The notes beneath the pieces were generated by a model that worked only from the letters and a program-made list of their open reading frames with translations, did not search any database and was not told the DNA's origin. From NCBI GenBank assembly GCA_014621425.1, contig JAANBB010000001.1, positions 620,001-684,000 of the forward strand: 64,000 nt of DNA, written 5' to 3'. Below are positions 52,151-63,123 of this stretch, in pieces (position 1 is the first letter of the stretch; each line of letters opens with the position of its first letter). This DNA comes from Cylindrodendrum hubeiense. Lineage: Eukaryota; Ascomycota; Sordariomycetes; Hypocreales; Nectriaceae. The translations under genes were made by a program, and so were the position numbers.

Positions 52151-53710
52151 TTACAAACGAGATTTAGGCACCACCTGCCTTTTCTCCGCAGAAGCATTTA
52201 TTCGTTTCCACATTGCTTTGCGGCGCCCAATCCCCTTGAGAAACGCATCAAACCACTCTCCCCTAAACTTGGGCAGATTCCTGCCAACACCCTTCTCGCC
52301 ATCTCCCGCCAGCCTTCTTAGCGTCTCAAAGTAATCTTCAAAGTCCGGGAAGATGAGTGCAAAGGCAGGCCCGTCGCCGCGTGACTGGACACGCTCTGCC
52401 TCCCACCTGCGCATCTCGTCGAGAGATGGCAGAGAACCTCTGCCGGCAAGCAGGCGCGCGGCGTAGACGGCCTGCCACTCGAAGATCTTAAAGGTCAGGC
52501 CGGCCTGCACAGCGCCGACAAAGAGGAGTGTAGGATCGTGCTGCCAGACCACGTGCTGATATAGATTTGGCACGCGGTTATTGCGGACGGGGACAGCAGG
52601 GAGGAAAGGCAGTGTCCACGAGTAGCCTGTGGCAAAGATGATGTAATCAACATCCGAAATGATGTTCCCGTCTATGAGGTGAACGTTATCGCCCGATATG
52701 TGGGAGATCGAGGGCTGCTTCTGGATGCCCGGGTGGTTGAAAGCCTCATCGCCAAAGTAGCCATTGGCCTTGTGGCCGATGGTGATTGCGTGAACAGGCG
52801 TCTGCGCCGTATTGACGAGGTCGAAGGCGATGTCTGCCGCCGAGACAGATGCCCCGACTACCACTACGCGCTATAATGGTTCTTAGCCTCAAGGCCAGTG
52901 TAGTGGGATAGACGGGCAGCAACTCACCTTGCCCTTGTACGGATCCCTTCCACGGAAACTTTTGCTATGCAAAACACTGCCGGGACGAGACTTCTCCCTC
53001 TCCGCAAGGCCATCAATTGCCGGGATATATGGCACCGAATAGTGCCCGCTGGCGACAACCACAGCGTCGAACCACTCTACCCACCAGTAGTCGTGCTCCT
53101 TACCCTCCTTGCGTAGCGACACTTTCCACTCGGCGCCAATTTTCTCTACGCGCTCAACAGTCGTGCTGTAAGAGACGAGATCCTCGTAGCCCCGCCGCTC
53201 CACGAGGTTTCTGATGTACTGTCGTATGACTTTCCAATGCCGAAACGGCGTGTCGGGGCCGTGCAGCTCGATGGAGCGCGGGCTACGCTCATCCGGGATT
53301 GACTCTTGCGTGAATTCCATGGGTTTCTTATCAATATTAGTCTCCAGGTAGGGGTAGACTGACGACTCGGCGAATCGTGGCTGGGGAGATTTGGGGGTCC
53401 GGGCAGGTAAGTTGTCGGGTATAGGAAGCGGCGCGTCAGCCGTTCTATCGGCAAGGCTGGCGAATTCGGACAATTTTGGAGGATGTTCATCGTCTCCGAT
53501 CCTACAGGTAGTGGCCTAACTGTCAGAGGAACTAGGAACTGTGACGCAACTATTCCCAGGGTATATCTACCAGCACCCTCCAGCGCCTTCGCGACGCTCG
53601 AAGACTCGAATGAGGTCAACCGTTTTCTCTTGAGCCAGCGCATCTATCGTGATGGCTCCCGCAGGCCCAGCCCCGATGACGGCAACGCGTTTTACCACCG
53701 AACCGGTCAT
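52151..53710 (-). CDS. Flavin-containing monooxygenase (FMO-like, class B)
   Basis: Exons 53710-53571, 53501-52928 and 52870-52151 give 477 residues. The FAD loop AVIGAGPAGAI lies at the N-terminus, followed by EGAGGCW, which is restored only by the first intron. The NADP loop VVVVGASVSAADIA begins right after the second intron. IIFATGYSWTLPFL is the FATGY motif of FMO-type enzymes. The middle has the HGPDTPFRHWKVIRQYIRNL segment and VVVASGHYSVPYIPAIDGL that lead into the FMO signature region. Expected chemistry: NADPH and O2-dependent oxygenation of a soft nucleophile (N, S) or a ketone. It is read divergently from an MFS transporter with a Zn2Cys6 regulator beyond, which suggests a small detoxification or metabolite cluster. 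Confidence 0.92.
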
Positions 53711-53862
53711 GGCGAGTGTAAGTAATTTCTGTCACTGATTGAGGTAGGCGTTGATGGAGATAGAAGCACTACTGGCGCGAGACCGGTTATAACTGTAAAG
53801 ACCCTGGTTCAACCATTGGACCCGACTGGCTGTCATGCAGCGGCTGTTTCAGCGTAGGACCC

Positions 53863-53931
53863 GAGCATGTGGAATCATTTGAAGACTCGAGTGGACCTGA
53901 GCGTTTGGAATCATTTCAAGACTCGAGTGGA
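53863..53931. repeat. Tandem 33-base direct repeat, 36-base period
   Basis: Copies at 53863-53895 and 53899-53931 differ at four positions and share the core TGGAATCATTT-AAGACTCGAGTGGA. They lie 153 bases before the FMO start and about 440 before the transporter start. Confidence 0.65.
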
Positions 53932-54098
53932 GCTGGAGAGGGAATCCTTCGCATTATTTCCAGGGCATATAGGCTCAACTAGACTTTGTCGAGACTAGTT
54001 CGCTGCCGGTATGTTGCATTCACCTGGTCACCAAGGCAGTTGGCCCTGGGTTAGACCAATGGCCTTTCCAGTTGTGGGGAATTGATGGCATTTCAACT

Positions 54099-54155
54099 AC
54101 CGATGGCGCAATGCCGATGATGGATGACCCAACACGGCAACCGATGGCGCAATGC
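54099..54155. repeat. Repeated 16-base word ACCGATGGCGCAATGC
   Basis: Identical copies at 54099-54114 and 54140-54155, 41 bases apart, about 220-270 bases before the transporter start codon. Confidence 0.55.
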
Positions 54156-54369
54156 ATAAGTGATGTAGATTCATTGTAATATGCAGTATTCTTTGCAACA
54201 ACTCAATAAGTCTAAGCTAGGTTGTACACGCATATAAAAGTTGTAGATAAAGTCACTTACCTTCGGGACTCATCTTCAAACTACTCGCAGTGCTTTTACA
54301 TCCCATCCTTTATGAAAGCGGGCTTTCCTGACTAGAAGACTGTATTCAAGCTACTAGTAGAGTACGGAA

Positions 54370-56272
54370 ATGACGAGTTCTCTGCCGATACCAGATACTG
54401 GGAATGGCTCTCCATTAAAACATGTGGCCGACGAAAAGCAGCTTGAGCCAGCAGAAACAGGGCGATCTATCTCTCCAGTGAGCTATGACAATGAGGTGGA
54501 CCAAGCCATCGAGGCCAAAACATTGAGAAAGTATGTATTCCAGGTGTTATAGGATGAAGAGTGTTGACTCAAAAACCGATATGCAGGGTCGACGGTTCTG
54601 TCCTGCTTCTTCTGTTACTAGGACTGCTTGTCTTCCAACTCGACCGCATGAATCTCGCCAGTGCCTTGACCGGTGGCTTCGCTGCCGACATTGGCGTCAA
54701 TCAAGACACCATAAATCTGGGCAATCAGCTTATGTTCATGGGAATTGTGGTGCTAGAGATTCCCTGCAACATGGCCCTTCAGCGTGTGAGTCCTTTCCTG
54801 GAACATTACGGCCACAAACTAGCGACTGACGGCGGAACAGCTTGGCCCTCGCAAATGGATCTCTGCCCAAGTCTTCGTCTTTGGCTTAGTCGCCACGCTT
54901 CAGGTGCTTATTGTGAACCGTGGCGGATTCCTTGCTGCGCGTCTCATGCTTGGCTTTGCCGAAGCTGGGTATATCCCCGGAGCGGTGTATACCCTGTCAA
55001 CGTGGTACACCAAGCGAGAACTGGCCAAGCGAGTCGCGGTGCTCTTTTTCGGAATGTTCGGTGGCAACGCCCTCAGCCCCGTCCTCTCATCTGGCATCCT
55101 CAAACTCGATTCAGTCCGCGGCTTTCGGGGTTGGCAGTGGCTCTTTTTGCGTGAGATGATTCGCGTCCTGATTTCGTTTCGGTATCTTTCTAACAGCTCT
55201 ATAGTCGAGGGGATATTCACCGTTATCGTCTCCTTCTTGCTCCTTCTCTTCCTCCCCGGTAGCCCAGACACGCCCAAGCCTCTAGTTGGACCCGGCATCA
55301 TCCGCTTCTCAAAGGACGACCAGCGCACTCTTCAGGCACGGCTTGAGAAGGACGACAATCTCGGTAAACGACGAGGTGTTCAGGGGATGCTTATTGATTG
55401 GAAACTTGTTTGGAGAACAGTTTCGACCTGGCAACGGTGGCCGCACTATGTGTCTACGTTTGCCGTGTTTTCGACATGGTCGCCCCTGACGACTTATACA
55501 CCGTCCATCATCGTGTCAGTCAACCAACTCAAACCTGCTCTGAAATCTAGGCTATTTCAAAATGCCTACCAGGAGAGCTTTCTTGTCTTGAGAGTACCCA
55601 GCTAATACGAAGGCGCAGCTCTCTAGGATTCGACCGAACTGAAGCCAACGCCCTCGCCGCCGTGGGCGGCTTCATTGCCCTGGCTGTTGTATTTACCTTT
55701 GCTTATCTTAGTGACCGTACCAACCGCCGTGGCGGCACTGTCATCGCCGCCCAATGCTGCTACTTGGTTACCCTGATCGTAGCCCGACAGGTCCACCCGC
55801 ATGTTGGAAAATGGTCTCGCTGGGGGCTCTGGACCGCTGTCAACAGCTTTGCCGTTGGATACCACCCAGTGCACAACTCGTGGGTACAACTAAATTGCCG
55901 CGAGGCTGGAGAGCGGAGCATTGCGATTGCGTGAGTATAGGCTGGTTTTGTGCAGAAATGTTACTTGTAGACTGACAACGTTACTGCGCAGGATATGGGT
56001 GATGTCTGCTATCTCAGGCCTGATGGTAGGGACTCAATACTTCCGACCTGAAGACACACCTTTGTGAGTGTTTCTAATTAGATATTTTATGAGTGATACT
56101 AACGTTTTCTTACAGCTATCAAACCGGACTTCGCACAATGATTATCATGGTGTCTTTAGGTATTGTCTTTGCAGCTATACAAGTTCTAGTGTATGTTGTA
56201 CATAACAAGCGAGTGGTGCAAGGGAAGTATCAACCAAATGACAGTAGCAAACTTATAATATATACTCCTTAG
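54370..56272 (+). CDS. MFS transporter, anion:cation symporter (allantoate permease-like) family
   Basis: Seven exons: 54370-54530, 54587-54785, 54841-55150, 55205-55514, 55619-55930, 55992-56063 and 56116-56272 give 506 residues in frame. Splicing restores family motifs one by one: LLVFQLDRMNLASALTGG in the first span, NQLMFMGIVVLEIPCNMALQRLGPRKWIS, RLMLGFAEAGYIPGAVYTLSTWY, GWQWLFLLEGIFTVI across an intron, LTTYTPSIIVSLGFD across another, and AYLSDRTNRRGG after span 8. Twelve spans are expected. It would carry a small organic anion or vitamin-like compound at the plasma membrane. The fourth intron (104 bp, donor GTCAGT) is the least certain. The gene is divergent from the FMO gene and precedes a Zn2Cys6 regulator. 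Confidence 0.88.
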
Positions 56273-57430
56273 GTTAATTATTGATATTTAGCTATCTGTT
56301 AAATTAAGGGCTTATGGAGTGAGCTTGGTATAGGATAGAATACAACTGGTGACTGATTCCCGCAAAAACTAGGTCTAGGTCCTGATGCATCGCTGCGAAC
56401 ATTCAGCTGAGTCGGAGCATCAGGCTCGAAATTGACTAGCCTGGTCGGAGCCTGGTCGGTCGGGGCGTGACCTCCGCATACTTATCTTAGCCTAGATCGA
56501 TAAATACAATCTCAAGGTACTCCTTACTCTGGATATCTCCATGATGTTAAATAACGGCGCCTGCTTCGTTGAGTGACTGAGGCTTGATTTTGTCGATTGC
56601 TTGCTGGATGGGCTGTTTCTGTGTTCTCTAACACAGGCGGGGACGTTGACTGGAAACGCATGCCTTCATGGTGGCATTCTCTTATGTAATCGGCACTTGA
56701 CAAAATGATCGGAACGATGAACATAATCACTTATAACCTGGACGGTATTCAATAAAAACACATGGAATTCTCGAGCAACAGATAAGCGAAAGTCAGGGAT
56801 CAGGTTCATCACTATCTTTCTAGCTGCAGACCACTTCAGGCATGGCCTGGAATTAAAATTACGGTCAGAAATAGTCACATCGTAGATGGCTCAACTGCTA
56901 AGATAAGCTGAGTCATGGCACACAGCACACGCCAGTAATGATTGGCGCTGTGCCGCTCACGCGAGCATCGATGCAGACCCGTTGGACACGATCGTTTTCG
57001 GGTGGTGATACGAATAAGACGGCTTGACCAGGCTTGATTAGTATGGGATATTTTCGCACCGCCCGTGCGAAAACTCTCGGAAGTAAGCGCTGCTATACAC
57101 GCATACACGTATGCCGGCCCCACCCTCGATCCTCCCATCCCCGAGCCTTCCGGCCACGGCCAAATTAACAGACTGACACCATCCGCTCCCCTGGATCATG
57201 CACAAAACTTAATTGCTTTCTGCTCCAGCATCATCACCACCCTGGAAATATCTTCGGGGGCTGGCCGTAAATGCCCAGAGCATCGACACCTCTGGCTCCC
57301 AGCAGCACGCGGCACACCCCAGCGGCAGCCAGATGGCAGAACAGGCGCTTACGTGGCGAGAGGCAACAAAAGTCCCAAGCGCTCCGGCTGTGACCGGCTA
57401 GCAGTCAATTACCGTGGAAACTCACTGGAG
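56273..57430. other. Intergenic, 1.2 kb
   Basis: MFS 3' flank and promoter region of the downstream regulator. AT-rich near 56273-56330. An open frame from 57065 runs to 57850, but its part past 57544 uses a different phase from the regulator, so it is not accepted as a gene. Confidence 0.4.
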
Positions 57431-58806
57431 ATGAAACAACAGGCGCCATTTAGCGATGGCTCTGTCGCGGGCGCGAGACGCGGGAGGAAGCCGCACCGCA
57501 AGTCCCGGGACGGCTGCGTGAGCTGCAAGCGGCGCAAAGTCAAGGTGGGCACCCCCGAGATGCTCTCGTCGCCCAATGCTGACCGTTATAGTGCGACGAA
57601 GAAAAGCCGTCCTGCGCCAATTGCGTCCGGTTCGGCATCCCCTGCAGCTTCGTGCCTCTGCCAAGCCAAGATCTCTCGCTGCGAGGCGCGTCCGGAGATA
57701 ATGCTGTGCCGCCGTCAGTACCCCGACGAGGTCCGGGTCGTCCGCGCAAGGATTGGGCCGCTCTGGCGGGGCCGCTCATGCAAGCGATGGAGAAATTCGA
57801 GATATCGCGGCCTTCCCCCACTCCTCTGGAACCCCAGATTTGCTCTTTAAATGTCACAGACGCCGAGCTACTCATCCACTACACTTATCAAACAGCTGCC
57901 ACGCTTGCCGGTTCCGACGATGCCCAAAGCAGCATCGCAGTATTCTGGGCAAGAAATGTTCCCCAAATGGGCCTTTCATATCACTTCGTGTTCAACTTTG
58001 CCTACTCCTTGGCAGGATACCACCTGGCTTATTCACATCCCACCGGCAGCGATAGCTACACCCACTATCGCTCCATCGCCAGGTTCTACGCAGAGACGGG
58101 CCTAACTCAACTCAACAAAATCCACCCAAGCGTCAACGAGTCCAACTGTGGTGCGCTCTACGTAGCAGCAATGCTCATGTGCTACTGTGCTGTCGCCGAT
58201 GGGCCGATGGGGACTGACGATCTGCTCGTCTGCAATGTCGGCGATGCAGCAGCTCCATTCTGGTTGCCCCGGATTCAAGGCGTGCGACTGATCCGGCAGA
58301 TGATCGAGCCCGCAACTCTTTTCACCGGGCTTACGGCACCTCTGGGACTTCCTGGTGGAAACGACCTGGGCCAGAGGCCGGTAGATCTCATGAATTGCAT
58401 CATACACCGTGACTGGATGGAACCTCTAAACAAGTTGCGGACATGGATTGCATCACACGCCTCGCCCGATACCGTCATTTACGTTCAGGCGTTGGCATCA
58501 TTATCTGCCGTATACGAGGCCAACTGCGGCGACAGCAATGCCACACGCAACCCCTCCCTCAGCGATTCTCATGTCTTGGGATGGTTGTACAGATTGCAAG
58601 ATGTCTTTGTCGCCCGTATCCAGCGAAAAGAGCCCAATGCGCTATTGGTTCTGGCATATTATTCTCCTTTGTTAATGTCTCTTAAAATGTGCTGGTTCCT
58701 AGATGGCTGGGCAAAACATCTCCTCACCTCAATACGGGGAATGCTAAGTCAGGACCTAACAAGCTGGTTGGAGTGGCCTTGGGATGTGTGCCACCGGGAT
58801 ACTTGA
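57431..58806 (+). CDS. Zn2Cys6 transcription factor (short form)
   Basis: Exons 57431-57544 and 57592-58806 give 442 residues. The zinc cluster starts at Cys29 ([29 protein letters not shown], spacing 2-6-6-2-6) and is split by the intron exactly after the basic KRRKVK; a highly basic GARRGRKPHRKSRD segment precedes it. After a proline-rich AT-hook-like stretch (PRRGPGRPRKDW) the rest is helical (MNVTDAELLIHYTYQTAATL-like start, ending in LLVLAYYSPLLMSLKMCWFLDGW and SWLEWPWDVC). This is the layout of the small Zn2Cys6/DUF3468-type or sterol-uptake-control-like regulators. Its place beside the FMO and MFS genes suggests it controls them. Confidence 0.88.
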
Positions 58807-59154
58807 TTGAGCTCTATGAGGCAGAGCAGGCATGTATATTATATAACTTTACAGGCGCACGGGTTTCCAGCAATTTTTGGATAGATTTGTATTATTACAG
58901 TCGGTTAGGGTTCGGTTAGCATATACTCGATTATTTTTCTCCTTTTCCAGTTAAGGACGCTGTCAAGTCATGATTCAATACTCGTCCATATAATGTAGGC
59001 GCTCGGCCGATTTCTCTACCAAAATCTCCTTGAATCTTCCTTCGTATAGGCTGATCAAGTTTCATCATGCCAGATAATCGTTAGGTCACTAGATATATAT
59101 GTAACGAAGTCGTTGGCAGCCAGCCTCCTGTCACCCCACTTCATCAAACAGCCG
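58807..59154. other. Intergenic between regulator and second HET gene
   Basis: 348 bases between two convergent genes; AT-rich, no gene seen. Confidence 0.4.
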
Positions 59155-61533
59155 CTAAATGAGGTACATGTCAACCTGCTCCGAATCTTCAGCATGTCTC
59201 CACTCCCGAGTCAAATAGTTCTTAATAAACCCAGCTCTTTGATACACGTGTTTGAACTCTCGAACCTCCTTTGGCTGCCTTGCCAGGTCCGTTGGGTCCG
59301 CCGCCATAATAACCAACGCACAATCATCGCCATCACCTGCAGACGCACTCTCCTTTGTGCAAAATCTGAGGCAGAACAGGTCGGCAGTCTTAAGTTTCCG
59401 GAGCCTTGCGAGACTATCGGGTCTTTCGAAGGGCTTCTTTTTATCATGGCCCGCCTTTTGTAGGAACACTCCGTCTCCGATGAAGGAGAATGACACATGC
59501 AAAATATGCCCCGTGAGGAAGATATATCCCGAATCGACTTCTCCAAAAGGATTGAGTCCACTCAGATGACACCTGGTTCGTGCGTAGTCAATATCCACGT
59601 AGTACTTGGGATCATCGAAGCTTTCGAGCCCCCAAGTGACTCCTCTATGAGCACTGAGCCAACTCCAGCTAGGAGCAATGTACTGCGGCTCTTCACCCGA
59701 ATCCTTCTCATCTGGTAGCCAACGGAGGCCGTCCAGCAAGTTTAACTCCCAGATACCAGCCAAATATTGTCCAGTTAGCTGGTTTGACCACTTTGTAGCC
59801 AAACCCGCCACAGCCGGGAGGCCATCCGATTTGCGAGTGATTCGTTTCTGCGAATACTGAACCATCAAGTCCCGCCAAAGCTCATGGTGCTGTGTAAATT
59901 CTTTCTGTTCTTTGGATGTCGACACTGGCTCAATCAATGATAATGGTGCTGTATGAGACATGCTTGACGTGCCTTCGACGTACTTGTGGCCGGTTTTGAT
60001 AATACGACGTGGTGGGACTAAAGGGTCATCTGGATGTTTGGTGAGCGCCCCGCACTCGCACTCCATGCAGGTCAGGCAGTCGAACACCGCCTCTGTCTTT
60101 GTAAAGTGAAGAATTCTAGTAGCCAGCAAGCGCTCCTGGAAGCACCATGCCCTGCTTAACAGGGGATATTGTGCTAGTTCTTCTTCACCACCCTGGACTC
60201 CTGAAATGGGGTTCCAGGCTCGTTTGGCAAGCTCAGGGGAGGCGGACCAACCAAACATGCCGTGTTCGGATATTTCACGGCCATATATCTGAAATGGTTC
60301 CCCAGTTGGGAAAGTCCCAGACAGTGTGATGTGAGGGTTTCTTGGGAAGAGACATCCGCCGTCGCCGTCAATGGAGCCAGTCGCAGCGAGAACCAGGTCC
60401 GCTTCGTCGTAGATTGATGCCATTTTTGCTGCTTCAATCTCCCAGTCCTTCTTGTCATCCTGAACAATGCACAGAGAATCGATCCAGACATAGCGAATGC
60501 CCAGTCTTCTCGTGATTGAAACGGCGTCTTGAAAGGTGGGCGGGAGTGCATTGTAAGGGATGTTGTTTTTCCAACTGTCAATGTTTGATGTAGTGGAGAC
60601 CAAATGTTGGCTTAATCCCCAACAGTGAGATAAGGCAATGTATGGCTCATCTATCCGTTGCGTAGAATCGTCATACTCAAATAGATGAATGTCATCGTTG
60701 GAATCCGATCCAACGACGATGACACGTTTGGGAAGTTTTCGCGCCATCTTCGAGTCCGCCTCAGCACATATTTGATGACTGGTTCGACAGGTTTGGATCC
60801 AGCCCTTGATCATATCGAAACATGCATCGGAACTTGGATCTGGCGCAATGTGCTTGGTTGGGCCGCCTCTGACAACTGGAAGACCAAAATGCGGTTTTTC
60901 TAGGCTCATCGAGTTTCCAACGGTATACCAAGGACAAGGTGCACCTGGAAATAATTATTCGATTGCCCCAGTGCAGGGGTAATGATACTGAAACCTACCA
61001 GGGAGGGTGTAAAGTTCGTAACCAGTAACAAATTCCAGGACGTCCTCCGTCTCCCAGGGAGAGAAGAAGTCGCCATCTTCCTCCTCAACTGGATTCCCCC
61101 GAGATACCTGGATCCTCATTACGTTTCCTTTGCAGAAGACAACATTTAGCAGAAGTCCAGCGTCATCCAGCTTCAGATTTCCATTGGACAACTTTGTCAC
61201 AGCCTCCTGAAGCAGCAGACACGACACGCAGCCTTGTGCCGCCGAGTCTCGAATATCTGTCAGATATGCCTGCACTTCCCAAGAGGCAAAGTCGGTGCGA
61301 TATTTTCCTGCCCAGGCGGGCGCTTCGCCTATGTCTTCATGCTCAGCGGCATGCTTCGCGTTGACGGCGCTAGACGCCTCGTGAAACCAGACTCCTTGGC
61401 GGGGCACAGCAGAGTATGCTGAGCCTGGGTAAAGATTCAGGCAAATGTGGCATGTCTTTGGATTCTTTCTGATCTGTTCGTCGGCATCTCCAAGAGGAAA
61501 TGGGGACTCTTTCAGATCGAAAGCCATTGGCAT
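59155..61533 (-). CDS. HET-domain protein (heterokaryon incompatibility type), second copy
   Basis: Exons 61533-60999 and 60944-59155 give 774 residues. The N-terminal part has a cysteine pair (CHICLNLYPGSAYSAV) and a CVSCLLLQEAV segment, the head typical of fungal HET proteins. The HET domain runs from YIALSHCWGLSQHLVST through FQDAVSITRRLGIRYVWIDSLCIVQDDKKDW and ADLVLAATGS to LSRAWCFQERLLATRILHF. Further on come ELWRDLMVQYSQKRITRKSDGLPAVAGLA and SWSWLSAHRGV, which are standard in the class. Expected role: cell-death response in non-self recognition. It is only distantly alike to the HET protein at 24260-26371. Start taken at the first ATG; a second lies two codons on. Confidence 0.92.
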
Positions 61534-63123
61534 CTAGTGTGCTTGTCCAGCGGGACGTTGGGCGGGCCAAGCCTCAGTGGGTTATTATAAAGTAAAGATT
61601 AGGCTGCCGGCAGCACAGACATTTGCAGGGTGATAATAATTTAGATGGGCTGATTTTAAAATGAGAGAAAGATAGCCGTTATCGAAGTAGAGGCATAAGG
61701 CTCACCAATTGAGCCTAACGCATGGTCCGTCAAGCCTAACCTGATTATATAATGCGCCCGCATTTGGAGCGCTGGCTTAGGTACTTGACAGGGGCGCCCC
61801 TCGGGCAGATGGGCCGATCCGACGATCCAGTGCCCGCGGCTGGATCAGTGGGGCTGTCATATGAGGTAGGTGTCATTGTGCATCGGTGTGAGCTATACCC
61901 GTCACGATAAAAGCTTTGGATGGTGGATCATTCTTCATTTGCTAAGCTACACAAATCAACAGTAGCGGCTTGTTGGCCAACGTCTCTTCCGCATCATAAA
62001 GGCCAAAGTGTCTAGCGCCCCATCGCCGACACGCGTCACAGGCCTGGCTATTCTACGACCCCTAAGAATCGTTCAAAGTTCCGGGACCAAAGATGTCCAT
62101 AGAAGAGAGACCCTGGGAACTCGCTTATAGTTCGTCGCTGCTGCTATTCCTCCCAAATGAAACCTGGCATGTTTTTGATCAAGCACACGAAATCGCTTGG
62201 TGATGTAATGTACGGCGCGCCCAAGTTTAAATACAGATAAGGTATAAGCTCATCAGGTAAAGTATTAACCTAGAGGCATCCGATAGAGTAGAATTTCCTA
62301 GACACTGCATCAATATCAGTTGCTTGACCGCTGAAGTGGATTGACCGACAAAGGTAAACGCATTTGATGAGCTATTCTGTACCTTTGAGGAGACATATCC
62401 GCATATATCAGAGAATCTGTGTCGCAGCTCATGCAAAGGAGTAACCAGAATTAGTCAATAGTACCCGCTAAAGATCTGGAACATTCCAAATCTGTTAGAT
62501 GATGTGACTTACGCCTTCCGGCGGGCCGGCATCGCTGTGGCTGAAAAGACCCCATGCATCTGGGCGTTTAGTACCTACTTTGGACTTTACGATCTGACCG
62601 GTACAGAAGTTCCATATCCGGGACCATGATGCAGGTAGCCGTTAGTATGAAACATCAAGACATGGAACGGCCGCAGCATTGTTGGCGAAAATAACGCCAC
62701 GCTTTTTCGCATCCTGAATGCGCCCAGCGACGCGTATTAGCATATCGGTGGTGGCATGATAGACGAGTGGAGTGCCCCACCACTCATTTCAAAAGAGACA
62801 AACTGCTATCAAAACTGTTGGTTCAGGTCTGTTGGTCCAGGTCTCTTGGCTCAATTCTGCAATGACCGATCAGGGAGGACCTTAATCCTTGTCTCGTGTA
62901 TGCATGAATCATGAGCTAAAATCCAATATTGTAGCCTGAAAGGGATTCCAGAGGCTATGCGGCTGCTCGGAAATATCCTACCCTGAAAGGGATCCCAGAG
63001 GCTGAGCGGCTGCTTGGCAACAGCTCGGCTGAAAACATCCACGTGTGTACACCCCTTTACGTTTCCCCGGCTTAGATGCCCCATGAGTTAATCTGAGGGA
63101 TTTGGTTTTGTTTTCTTTCTCCA
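61534..63123. other. Intergenic, 1.6 kb
   Basis: Promoters of the HET gene (left) and the GT90-type gene (right). It contains the 36-base direct repeat at 62935-63017 and short GTCTGTTGGT-like words at 62819-62855. No gene is supported. Confidence 0.4.
62935..63017. repeat. 36-base direct repeat, 47-base period
   Basis: Copies at 62935-62970 and 62982-63017 share CCTGAAAGGGAT-CCAGAGGCT--GCGGCTGCT-GG and differ at four positions. They lie 107-189 bases before the start of the GT90-type gene. Confidence 0.7.

Larger units (their letters stand above)
53711..54369. other. Intergenic, divergent promoter of FMO and MFS genes, with short direct repeats
   Basis: The 659 bases contain a 33-base direct repeat (53863-53895 and 53899-53931) and a repeated 16-base word (54099-54114 and 54140-54155). 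Nothing coding is seen. Confidence 0.45.

Noticed and set aside
53790..53835. tRNA-like word ending in GGTTCAACC
   Set aside because: The T-arm stem does not pair and there is no D-arm or anticodon arm at the right distance.
57065..57850. 261-codon plus-strand frame starting before the third Zn2Cys6 gene
   Set aside because: It crosses the intron of the regulator and breaks the zinc cluster; the spliced model from 57431 preserves all six cysteines.
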